Source of the DNA: CALAEC01 sp050692915
Lineage (GTDB): Bacteria > Actinomycetota > UBA4738 > CALAEC01
Length of the DNA stretch: 9,712 nucleotides
NCBI GenBank assembly: GCA_050692915.1
Contig: JBOGVU010000090.1
Coordinates: 1 to 9,712 of the forward strand
Direction: 5' to 3'
Part shown: positions 1 through 5,942 of the stretch, one piece after another
Numbering within the stretch: the stretch's first letter is position 1
Layout: every line of letters begins with the position of its first letter
Translations under genes and position numbers: made by a program
Notes under the pieces: model-generated
Databases searched by the model: none
What the model was told of the DNA's origin: nothing
What the model saw: only the letters and a program-made list of their open reading frames with translations

Positions 1-31
1 GAGGGTCGGGGCCTACTAGGTCCCGGCCCTC
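1..31 (+). terminator. Stem-loop spanning the fadD stop codon
   Basis: Bases 1-13 and 19-31 form a 13-pair stem around the five-base loop TACTA. Read as plus-strand RNA, every position pairs, with two G-U wobbles at 6 and 11. Read as minus-strand RNA, those two positions become C-A and A-C mismatches. The structure therefore looks selected for a transcript coming from the left on the plus strand, convergent with fadD, whose stop codon lies in the loop. No T-tract follows on the plus side, so this is not a textbook intrinsic terminator. Confidence 0.45.
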
Positions 32-1755
32 TGCTTCTCCTCCTCGAGGAGGACCCGGCGGAGCACCTTGCCCACCATCGTGGTGGGGAGTTCCTCGCGG
101 AACTCCACGCTCTTCGGCGCCCGGTAGCCGGTGAGCCCGTGCTTCTCGTCCCGAGCCCACGAGAGGACGTCGTGCTCCGTGGCCGCCTCGCCCTGCCTCA
201 GGACCACGAACGCCTTCACGGCCTCGCCGGTCTTCGCGTCGGGGATCCCCACAACGCACACCTGCTGGATCTTGGGGTGCCGGTACAGAACCTGTTCGAC
301 GTCGGTCGGGTACACGTTGAACCCCGACACGATGATCATGTCCTTCTTCCGGTCGACGATCGAGAAGTACCCCTCCTCGTCGACCGTGGCGATGTCGCCG
401 GTGTGCAGCCACCGGATCCCGTCCTTGTGCACGCGGATCATGTCCGCGGTCTCGTCCGGCCGGTTCCAGTACCCCTTCATCACCTGGGGGCCGAAGATGC
501 ACAGCTCGCCCTCTCGTCCAGGCCCGACCTCCTTCTCCGGGTCGTCGAGGTCGACGATCTTGCAGTCCGTGTCGGGGATGGGCAGCCCGATCGAGCCGAA
601 CTTCCGCTTTCCGTAGGCCGGGTTGATGTGGGTGACCGGCGAGGTCTCGGTGAGCCCGTACCCCTCCACAAGGCGGCCGCCGCTGGTCGCCTCGAACTTC
701 TCGGCCACGGCCACCGGGAGGGGGGCGGCCCCCGAGAAGCACGCCCGGATCGTGGAGAGGTCGTACTTCGAGGTCTCCTCCGACTCGTTGATGGCGATGT
801 AGATGCGTGGAACGCCCGGGAAGAGCGTGGCCTTCTCCTTGTCGATGGCCTTGAGGGCCATCTCCAACTCGAACCTCGGCAGCAGGATGAGCTTCATGGC
901 CCTGGAGATGGCGAAGTTCATGACCGCCGACAGCCCGTAAGAGTGGAAGAACGGGAGGATGGACATGATGGCCTCCTCGCCGTCCTTCACGTCCGAGAAC
1001 CACGCCCCGACCTGCAGCGCGTTCGACACCAGGTTGTGGTGCGTGAGCATGGCGCCCTTCGACAGCCCGGTGGTCCCGCCCGTGTAGACCAGGGCGGCCA
1101 CGTCGTCCACCGCGTCCACCTGTAGCGGTGGCGGCTCCGGATGCGTGCCCCGCATGAGCTCTGACCACCAGGTGACCTCCGCGTCCGCGGGGACCGGCGG
1201 CCACGAGCGTCCCTCGTGCTTCGCTTCCCGCTTTTGCTTCAGTGGCGCCAGTTTGTTGATCGGGAAGCCCAGGTAGTCCCCGACCTTCGTCACGATCACC
1301 GTCTTCAGCCCCACGGTGTCCCTGACCGCGCCCGCCAGCGGATAGAGGAGGTCCAGGACCACCAGGATCTCGACACCGGCGTCCTTCAGCTGGTGGGCCA
1401 GCTCGCGCTGCGTGTACAGCGGGTTGTTCCCCACCGGGACCGCGCCGAGCCGCTGGAGCCCGAACCAGGCCACCACGAACTGGGGGCAGTTCGGGAGGAG
1501 CAGGCCCACCCGGTCACCCTTCCCCACACCCATCGCGGACATGGCTCCGGCGAAGCGCTCGGCCTCCTCCTTCAGCTGGCGGTAGGTCAGCCGCCGGGCC
1601 ATCGGGGCCACCGGGAAGGCCACCGCCGGGCGGTCCGGGTACCTCTCGGCGCTCTCCTCGAGGAGGGACCACACCGGTCGCTCCGGGAAGGGGGCCAGTG
1701 AGTGCGGCACGTCTGAGGGATACGACTTCAGCCAGGGGCGCTCGCGCTCAGCCAT
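16..1755 (-). CDS. fadD: Long-chain fatty acid--CoA ligase (AMP-binding, FadD type)
   Basis: This 579-residue protein belongs to the ANL adenylate-forming superfamily. It should activate a fatty or related carboxylic acid with ATP and join it to CoA in the cytoplasm or at the membrane face. The full set of core motifs is visible: the phosphate loop YTGGTTGLSKG at 224-234, GYGLTET at 365-371, the TGD at 452-454, the hinge region DRKKDMI at 468-474 followed by SGFNVYP, and the C-terminal catalytic lysine at 563 in TMVGKVLRR. Length is normal for the family. The ATG is supported by AAGGAG at 1763-1768, seven bases upstream. It is divergent from the acylase gene and no other acyl-CoA gene adjoins it inside the window. 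Chain-length preference cannot be read from the sequence, and an acyl-AMP ligase or aryl-CoA ligase remains possible. The gene symbol is generic. Confidence 0.93.
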   Translation of the reverse strand: MAERERPWLKSYPSDVPHSLAPFPERPVWSLLEESAERYPDRPAVAFPVAPMARRLTYRQLKEEAERFAGAMSAMGVGKGDRVGLLLPNCPQFVVAWFGLQRLGAVPVGNNPLYTQRELAHQLKDAGVEILVVLDLLYPLAGAVRDTVGLKTVIVTKVGDYLGFPINKLAPLKQKREAKHEGRSWPPVPADAEVTWWSELMRGTHPEPPPLQVDAVDDVAALVYTGGTTGLSKGAMLTHHNLVSNALQVGAWFSDVKDGEEAIMSILPFFHSYGLSAVMNFAISRAMKLILLPRFELEMALKAIDKEKATLFPGVPRIYIAINESEETSKYDLSTIRACFSGAAPLPVAVAEKFEATSGGRLVEGYGLTETSPVTHINPAYGKRKFGSIGLPIPDTDCKIVDLDDPEKEVGPGREGELCIFGPQVMKGYWNRPDETADMIRVHKDGIRWLHTGDIATVDEEGYFSIVDRKKDMIIVSGFNVYPTDVEQVLYRHPKIQQVCVVGIPDAKTGEAVKAFVVLRQGEAATEHDVLSWARDEKHGLTGYRAPKSVEFREELPTTMVGKVLRRVLLEEEKQRAGT

Positions 1756-1780
1756 CTCTCCGCTCCTTTCCGAGGATCGG

Positions 1781-1810
1781 ATTATGGGCCGGACCGTCGC
1801 GAGTGGACAA
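1781..1810 (-). promoter_or_regulatory. Sigma-70-like promoter of fadD
   Basis: On the minus strand TTGTCC (1810-1805) and CATAAT (1786-1781) are separated by 18 bases. CATAAT matches the -10 consensus at five of six positions. The start point would fall near 1774, leaving a leader of about 18 bases that contains AAGGAG (1768-1763) seven bases before the ATG. Confidence 0.55.
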
Positions 1811-1816
1811 CCGCCC

Positions 1817-1846
1817 TTGCCAGGGGGTGGGCCCGGCCCCTACCGT
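1817..1846 (+). promoter_or_regulatory. Sigma-70-like promoter of the acylase gene
   Basis: TTGCCA (1817-1822) and TACCGT (1841-1846) are 18 bases apart. TTGCCA matches the -35 consensus at five of six positions and TACCGT fits the actinobacterial TAnnnT. Only nine bases separate the -10 from the ATG at 1856, so the transcript would have a leader of only a few bases, or none. No Shine-Dalgarno sequence is present in that interval. Confidence 0.5.
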
Positions 1847-1855
1847 GGTCCGGCC

Positions 1856-4204
1856 ATGAACGACCTTCTCGAGGCCCTCAGCGAGGCCTCCCGCCGAGCC
1901 CTTCCCCCTGTGGAGGGCGAGGTGCGGGCCCCCGGCCTCCGGGGCCCGGTCGAGGTGATCCGGGACCGGTGGGGTGTGCCGCACATCTACGCCGAGGACC
2001 TTCACGACCTGTGGTTCGCCCAGGGGTTCGTGATGGCCTCGGAGCGCCTGTTCCAGATCGACTTCCTGACACGGCTGGGGTCCGGCCGGCTGGCCGAGCT
2101 TTTCGGCGACCTGGTTCTGCCGATCGATCGGTTCGCCCGGACGGTGGGATGGAACCGGGCCGCGACCAGGGCTACGGCCGAGTGGGACGACCGATCCCTG
2201 GATATGGTGGCCGCCTTCGGCGGGGGGATCCGGTCGTGGACCGAGGCCATGACCGCGCCGCCGGTCGAGTACCGGTTCCTGGGGCTGGACCCGATGGAGG
2301 TCCCCGAGGGCCAGGAGGGGTTCCTGGGAGCCTCGGGAAGCGCGTTCATGGGATGGAGCCTGTCCAGGAACTGGGACACCGAGCTCCTCCGCGGCGAGAT
2401 CGCCGAGCGGCTGGGTCCCGAGGTCGCCCGGACCCTGTTCCCGGAGGTCGAGCCGGAGCCGGCCGCGGTGGTGGCCGGGACCGAGGGCGGGCCCGACCGG
2501 CTGGCGCTCCTCCGCCAGGCCCACCTGCCCCCGTCCGGACAGGGCTCGAACAACTGGGTGGTGGCCGGCTCTCGCAGCGCCACGGGCAAGCCCCTGCTGG
2601 CGAACGACCCGCATCTCGTGGTCCAGCTTCCCTCGATCTGGTTCGAGTGCCACCTGGTGGCCCCCGGCCTCGACGTGACGGGGGTTGCCCTCCCGTTCAG
2701 CCCCGGCATCGTCATCGGGCACAACAACCGGATCGCCTGGGGGTTCACGAACACCGAGGGGGACGTCCAGGACCTGTACGTGGAGCGGCTGTCCGAGGAC
2801 GGGACAGCGGCAGCCTACGAGGATGGGTGGGAGCCCCTCACCGTGCACCGCGAGGAGATCGTCGTCCGGGGCCGAGACGAACCGGAGGTCCTTGAGGTCC
2901 GGGAGACCCGTCACGGGCCGATCATCGACGCCTACCTGATCGGGGTGAGCGAGCCCACCGTGGTCGTGGGCGACCTCCGGCACACCTACGCGCTTCGGTG
3001 GGTCGGGGCGGAGCATCTCATCGGGCCGTCCACGGTGCACCGCGTCAACGTCGCCGGGACCTGGGAGGAGTTCCGGGAGGCCGTCCGGGGGTGGCTGTGC
3101 CCGGGGCAGAACATGATCTACGCGGACGTCGACGGCAACATCGGGTACCAGGCCACGGGCATGTACCCGATCCGGCGGGACGGCGACGGGTCGGTCCCGG
3201 TCCCCGGTTGGACCGGCCGGTTCGAATGGGACGGCTGGGTCCCGTTCGACGAGCTCCCCCGCTCGCTCAACCCCGAGCGCGGGTTCCTGTGCACGGCCAA
3301 CAACAAGATCCACGACGACTCCTACCCCTACAACCTCGGGCGGGACTTCCTGCCGCCCTACCGGGCCCGGCGGATCGCCGAGATGCTGACGGAGCGCGCC
3401 GTCCACGACCGGGACTCGTTCGCCCGGATCCAACGGGACACGGTCTCGCTCTCGGCCCGCCGGATCGTGCCCGACCTGGTCCGCCTCGAGCCGGGGAGCG
3501 ACCGGCAGAAGGAGGCCCTCAGTCTCCTGTCGGAGTGGGATCACCGGCTCGACGTGGGCTCGGCGGCGGCCGCCCTGTACGAGGTGTGGGTGAAGCACAT
3601 CGCCACGGGGGTCCTCCGGCCGGCTCTCGGAGACGAGGCCCTGTTCACGCACTTCTACGCCCGGCGCCAGTGGACGAACGCGTTCCACCACCTGGTGCTC
3701 CCCCACCTCCTGGCCTACCCCACGGCTCGGTGGTTCGGGCGGGACGGGGCCGAGGCCCGCGACGAGACGCTGCTCCAGGCGCTCGACGCCGCCCTCGACG
3801 AGCTCACCTCGGCCCTGGGCGAGGACATGGGCGGGTGGCGGTGGGGGACGCTCCACCGGGCCCGGTTCGCTGGAGCCCTGGCGCGGGTGCCGGACCTGGC
3901 GCCGCTGTTCACCGCCGGCGAGGTCGAAGTGGGCGGCGACGAGCAGACGATCAACCAGGGCTTGTTCGAGCCGGGCTGGTCGTACCAGGCCGTGGTGGTC
4001 CCCTCGTGGCGGCAGATCCTGGACCCCTCGGACTGGGACGCGTCGGTGGGTACCCACACGGTCGGGCAGTCGGGGCATCCGGCGAGCCCGCACTTCGCCG
4101 ACCTCCTCGAGCTCTGGGCCGGGGGCGACCATCACCCCATGCCCTTCACCCGTGAGGCGGTGGAGCGAGCCGCGGAGTCGACCCTTCGTCTCCTTCCGAC
4201 CTAG
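1856..4204 (+). CDS. Penicillin acylase family (Ntn-hydrolase) amidase
   Basis: This 782-residue protein is a penicillin amidase family precursor. Members cut themselves into alpha and beta chains and hydrolyse amide-linked acyl groups such as beta-lactam side chains, N-acyl-homoserine lactones or acylated peptides. The self-cleavage point is clear: Gly230-Ser231 in GQGSNNWVV, with Ser231 becoming the nucleophilic N-terminus of the beta chain, followed by the conserved NDPHL. The TANNK segment at 480-484 lies where the family's oxyanion-hole asparagine is expected. The family C-terminal signature GQSG..SPH is near residues 740-750. I chose the ATG at 1856 because an earlier in-frame ATG at 1784 would place the -35 and -10 boxes inside the gene and adds only a low-complexity Gly/Pro stretch. 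No signal peptide is visible, although many relatives are exported. Substrate is unknown. Confidence 0.9.
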   Translation: MNDLLEALSEASRRALPPVEGEVRAPGLRGPVEVIRDRWGVPHIYAEDLHDLWFAQGFVMASERLFQIDFLTRLGSGRLAELFGDLVLPIDRFARTVGWNRAATRATAEWDDRSLDMVAAFGGGIRSWTEAMTAPPVEYRFLGLDPMEVPEGQEGFLGASGSAFMGWSLSRNWDTELLRGEIAERLGPEVARTLFPEVEPEPAAVVAGTEGGPDRLALLRQAHLPPSGQGSNNWVVAGSRSATGKPLLANDPHLVVQLPSIWFECHLVAPGLDVTGVALPFSPGIVIGHNNRIAWGFTNTEGDVQDLYVERLSEDGTAAAYEDGWEPLTVHREEIVVRGRDEPEVLEVRETRHGPIIDAYLIGVSEPTVVVGDLRHTYALRWVGAEHLIGPSTVHRVNVAGTWEEFREAVRGWLCPGQNMIYADVDGNIGYQATGMYPIRRDGDGSVPVPGWTGRFEWDGWVPFDELPRSLNPERGFLCTANNKIHDDSYPYNLGRDFLPPYRARRIAEMLTERAVHDRDSFARIQRDTVSLSARRIVPDLVRLEPGSDRQKEALSLLSEWDHRLDVGSAAAALYEVWVKHIATGVLRPALGDEALFTHFYARRQWTNAFHHLVLPHLLAYPTARWFGRDGAEARDETLLQALDAALDELTSALGEDMGGWRWGTLHRARFAGALARVPDLAPLFTAGEVEVGGDEQTINQGLFEPGWSYQAVVVPSWRQILDPSDWDASVGTHTVGQSGHPASPHFADLLELWAGGDHHPMPFTREAVERAAESTLRLLPT

Positions 4205-4211
4205 CGGCGGG

Positions 4212-4364
4212 TCAGAGGTTCGGGTTCTCGAACGGAGTCAGGACGTCGTCCAGCAAGAAGAACAGCACGAACAGGACCGCCAGGGCGATCAGCGTGGCCA
4301 CCATCCAGAACATCACCGCCAACACGGGGTTGCGGGGCTGGCGGCGTCGGAGCCATCCGAGCAT
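4212..4364 (-). CDS. 50-residue single-span membrane protein
   Basis: This small gene encodes 50 residues: a basic N-terminus (MLGWLRRRQPRNP), one long hydrophobic segment at about 14-38, and a short acidic tail (LLDDVLTPFENPNL). The arginines before the span suggest the N-terminus stays in the cytoplasm. Its ATG shares one base with the DUF881 stop codon (TGATG). An adjacent in-frame GTG at 4367-4365 would give the equally typical GTGA overlap. Translation is therefore probably coupled to DUF881. It ends seven bases from the convergent acylase stop. I do not recognise the family. The strict overlap and clean membrane topology argue for a real gene. A role with DUF881 and CrgA at the membrane is inference from position only. 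Confidence 0.7.
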   Translation of the reverse strand: MLGWLRRRQPRNPVLAVMFWMVATLIALAVLFVLFFLLDDVLTPFENPNL

Positions 4365-5071
4365 CACGCATCACCGCCACGCGGCAGGGCGGCCTCGAGG
4401 GACCTGGCCGGGGGGCCGCCGCCGAGCCGCACGCTCCCGGGCTCGATCTCCAGACCCAGCCCGAACGCCTCGACCGATTCCCTGAGCCGACCCATCCCCG
4501 GCTGGGCCGGCGCCGCCGACGCCAGGCTCTCGGGGTCCCCGATCGCCGCGATGCGGTACGGAGGGCTGTGGAGCGCACCGTGGAGCAGGAGTGTGTTCCC
4601 GGCGCAGCGAACCGCCGACGTGGTGGTCAAGCGCTCCCCGTTGATCCCCACGGCCTCGGCTCCCGCCGCCCACAGGGCGTTCACCACGGTCTGGATATCC
4701 CGCTCGTGGACGATGAGGTCGTTCGGATCGCCGGTGGGCGATCGGCGGGCCGAGCTGTCGTCGAGGGTGACCACCACGCCCGGGCCCTCGACGGCCTCCG
4801 ATGCCGCCGCCGCGCCGAGGGCCCTGGCCTCGGCCCGGAGCGCCTCGACCTCCTCCCCCACGATGCCCAACCCGGCCAGCTCCGCCTGGAGGGTCCGGAC
4901 CTCGGCCCGGATCCGGCGGACCCGGGCGTCCTCGGCCCGGATCAGGTCGGCGAGCTCCAGTCGCCGGATCTCCCTGGTCGCCAGGGGCGGCTGCCGGGCC
5001 GCCAGGACCGCCAGGAATCCGAGCAGGGCGGCCGCCACCGCCACCGTTAGCCGCGGGGACGGGGCCTCCAT
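4364..5071 (-). CDS. DUF881 family membrane-anchored coiled-coil protein
   Basis: This 235-residue protein has an N-terminal hydrophobic anchor at about 8-25. A charged helical region at 33-90 with coiled-coil character follows, then the DUF881 domain. The domain shows VEGPGVVVTLDDS at 94-106, then DLIVHERDIQTVVNALW at 118-134 and AEAVGINGERLT at 138-149. Its biochemical function is unknown. In Mycobacterium tuberculosis a DUF881 gene (Rv0012) is likewise divergent from crgA (Rv0011c), so the pairing is conserved and suggests a link with division or the cell envelope. The domain should lie outside the cytoplasm. The ATG lies six bases after a TATGAT -10 box on the minus strand, which predicts a leaderless mRNA. 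The 3' end overlaps the small membrane-protein gene. Confidence 0.85.
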   Translation of the reverse strand: MEAPSPRLTVAVAAALLGFLAVLAARQPPLATREIRRLELADLIRAEDARVRRIRAEVRTLQAELAGLGIVGEEVEALRAEARALGAAAASEAVEGPGVVVTLDDSSARRSPTGDPNDLIVHERDIQTVVNALWAAGAEAVGINGERLTTTSAVRCAGNTLLLHGALHSPPYRIAAIGDPESLASAAPAQPGMGRLRESVEAFGLGLEIEPGSVRLGGGPPARSLEAALPRGGDA

Positions 5072-5076
5072 GCGGC

Positions 5077-5083
5077 TATCATA
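5077..5083. promoter_or_regulatory. Shared -10 heptamer TATCATA between DUF881 and crgA
   Basis: The heptamer reads TATCAT on the plus strand and TATGAT on the minus strand, so each strand carries a TAnnnT -10 box offset by one base. The minus box ends six bases before the DUF881 ATG, which is leaderless spacing. The plus box would start crgA near 5089, leaving a leader of about seven bases. No convincing -35 box is seen on either side. AGGTGG at 5083-5088 is a good crgA Shine-Dalgarno, but it would be outside that short transcript, so crgA may also have a start point further upstream. Confidence 0.5.
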
Positions 5084-5095
5084 GGTGGCGGCCTC

Positions 5096-5335
5096 ATGCC
5101 GAGATCGAAGTCGAAGCGACGGCGTTACCAGCCGCCCCCGAAGCCGAAGCCGAAGCCCAGCCCGAAGTGGCTGGGGGCCACCATCTTGACCGTCCTGATA
5201 GTGGGGCTGGCCGTGATCGTCCTGAACTACCTGGGGATCGAGCAGCTCCTCCCGGGCGCGCCCAGGAACCTCTACCTGTGGAGCGGGCTGGGGGCCATCG
5301 CCCTGGGGTTCGGCCTGGCCACCCAGTGGCGCTGA
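5096..5335 (+). CDS. crgA: Cell division protein CrgA
   Basis: This 79-residue protein matches CrgA, a small actinobacterial membrane protein of the divisome. In Mycobacterium it interacts with FtsZ and septal peptidoglycan proteins, and in Streptomyces it influences septation. The protein starts with a basic segment (MPRSKSKRRR) and a Lys-Pro repeat region at 12-24. Two membrane spans follow at about 26-45 and 61-75, and it ends in the family-typical GFGLATQWR. Length is close to that of known CrgA proteins. The ATG follows AGGTGG (5083-5088) by seven bases. It is divergent from DUF881 across only 24 bases, as in M. tuberculosis. The FmdB-type gene follows on the same strand after 54 bases. 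The usual neighbours trpG, pknA/pknB, rodA and pbpA are not in this window. Confidence 0.92.
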   Translation: MPRSKSKRRRYQPPPKPKPKPSPKWLGATILTVLIVGLAVIVLNYLGIEQLLPGAPRNLYLWSGLGAIALGFGLATQWR

Positions 5336-5350
5336 TTACAGGGGTGTAAT
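5335..5350. repeat. Inverted repeat ATTACA-GGGG-TGTAAT
   Basis: This is a perfect six-base inverted repeat with a four-base G spacer. It begins at the last base of the crgA stop codon. As RNA it would be a weak A/U-rich hairpin with no following T-tract, so it is a poor terminator. As DNA it could be a protein site. TGTAAT (5345-5350) also resembles a -10 box for the FmdB-type gene, with an expected start near 5357. Confidence 0.45.
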
Positions 5351-5380
5351 TCTCCACATGGTTTTCCACACTGTGGAAAC
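5350..5380. promoter_or_regulatory. Cluster of three DnaA-box-like 9-mers
   Basis: TTCTCCACA (5350-5358) and TTTTCCACA (5362-5370) lie on the plus strand, and GTTTCCACA lies on the minus strand (5380-5372). TTTTCCACA fits the TTWTNCACA DnaA consensus exactly and the others differ by one base each. The last two boxes form an inverted repeat of eight-base arms, TTTCCACA and TGTGGAAA, around a single C. Centres are 12 and 10 bases apart, about one helical turn. The cluster is in the non-coding gap upstream of the FmdB-type gene. Confidence 0.5.
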
Positions 5381-5389
5381 GAGGTGAGG

Positions 5390-5638
5390 GTGCCGGTCTA
5401 CGAATACCGTTGCCGGGCCTGCGGCCACGAGCTCGAGGAGGTCCAGGCCATGGGCTCGGGCCCGCCGGGGTCCTGCCCCCGGTGCGGCGGGGCGCTCCGC
5501 CGGGTCTACGGGCGGGTGGGGATCCGGTTCAGCGGCTGGGGGTTCTCCTCCACCGACTCGCTGGTGCCAGGCGACCGCCCCCGGAAGGACTTCCGGCGCC
5601 TCAAGGACAAGGCGGAGGAGATCGCCGACTCCGACTAG
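5390..5638 (+). CDS. FmdB-type zinc-ribbon protein
   Basis: This 82-residue protein is of the FmdB putative regulatory family. Members are small zinc-ribbon proteins found beside varied metabolic and transport genes, and their biochemical role is poorly defined. The N-terminus MPVYEYRC is the family hallmark. The zinc ligands are Cys8, Cys11, Cys29 and Cys32 in two CxxC knuckles. GWGFSSTDS at 49-57 matches the conserved G.GF.STD segment, and a charged tail follows. I chose GTG at 5390 rather than the in-frame GTG at 5384 because it gives the family-typical start and leaves GAGG (5381-5384) as a ribosome-binding site five bases upstream. It follows crgA on the same strand but is separated by the DnaA-box-like cluster, and it ends 12 bases from a convergent gene. 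Confidence 0.85.
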   Translation: MPVYEYRCRACGHELEEVQAMGSGPPGSCPRCGGALRRVYGRVGIRFSGWGFSSTDSLVPGDRPRKDFRRLKDKAEEIADSD

Positions 5639-5650
5639 GCCGCGTGGCGG

Positions 5651-5923
5651 TTACCGGCCGGCCGGGGCCTCGCGAGGGCGGCGCTCCACCCGCATGACCT
5701 CGCCGCAGTGGCGGGGGACCTGGAGCTGACCGAGCTTCTCCACCCGGAACTCGGTCCCGCACTCCCCGCACACGAACACCACGTCGAGGTCGGCCACGTC
5801 CTCGGGCCCGGCCTCCTCCTCGTCCCGGGGACGGAACCGGGCCACCCCCCGGAGCAGCCAGACCCCGAGGCCGAGGATCGCCCCGGCGATGAGCACCGCC
5901 ACGAGCACGCGCGCCACATCCAC
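5651..5923 (-). CDS. Membrane-anchored zinc-ribbon-like small protein
   Basis: This 90-residue protein has one hydrophobic span at about 4-25, a basic turn (RGVARFRPR) and an acidic linker at 34-47. It ends in a metal-site-like domain with CGEC at 52-55 and RHCGEVM at 71-77. The likely ligands are Cys52, Cys55, His72 and Cys73. The arginines after the span suggest that the domain faces the cytoplasm. I do not recognise a named family. GTG at 5923 is preferred because a TAGCGT -10 box ends eight bases upstream, which gives an almost leaderless transcript. A second in-frame GTG at 5917 is possible. It is divergent from the coiled-coil gene across 19 bases. It ends 12 bases from the FmdB-type gene, another small CxxC protein. 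Confidence 0.72.
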   Translation of the reverse strand: MDVARVLVAVLIAGAILGLGVWLLRGVARFRPRDEEEAGPEDVADLDVVFVCGECGTEFRVEKLGQLQVPRHCGEVMRVERRPREAPAGR

Positions 5924-5930
5924 CCGGCGC

Positions 5931-5937
5931 TACGCTA
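5931..5937. promoter_or_regulatory. Shared -10 heptamer TACGCTA between two divergent genes
   Basis: On the plus strand TACGCT (5931-5936) ends six bases before the GTG at 5943. On the minus strand TAGCGT (5937-5932) ends eight bases before the GTG at 5923. Both fit TAnnnT and both predict leaderless or nearly leaderless transcripts. The whole intergenic space is 19 bases, so any promoter downstream of neighbouring coding sequence must use this heptamer. No -35 box is evident on either strand. Confidence 0.5.
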
Positions 5938-5942
5938 GCACC

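Noticed and set aside
1802..1810. A lone DnaA-box-like TTGTCCACT on the minus strand in the fadD-acylase gap
   Set aside because: It is one mismatch from a box and isolated, and it is better explained by the -35 region of the fadD promoter.
1748..4135. A 795-codon open frame on the minus strand opposite the acylase
   Set aside because: It is antisense to a well-motifed enzyme. Its composition is dominated by Pro, Gly, Arg and Val as expected for the complement of GC-rich codons, and no domain is recognisable.
2998..4155. A 385-codon plus-strand frame inside the acylase
   Set aside because: It is an out-of-frame shadow rich in Arg, Gly and Pro. The acylase frame has conserved motifs on both sides.
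4205..4240. Possible terminator hairpin (GTTCG ... CGAAC) after the acylase
   Set aside because: It has only five pairs, no T-tract, and lies within the small convergent membrane gene.
5131..5170. Short tandem Lys-Pro codon repeat in crgA (ccgaag units)
   Set aside because: It encodes the normal basic, proline-rich N-terminal tail and is too short and irregular to be a separate repeat element.
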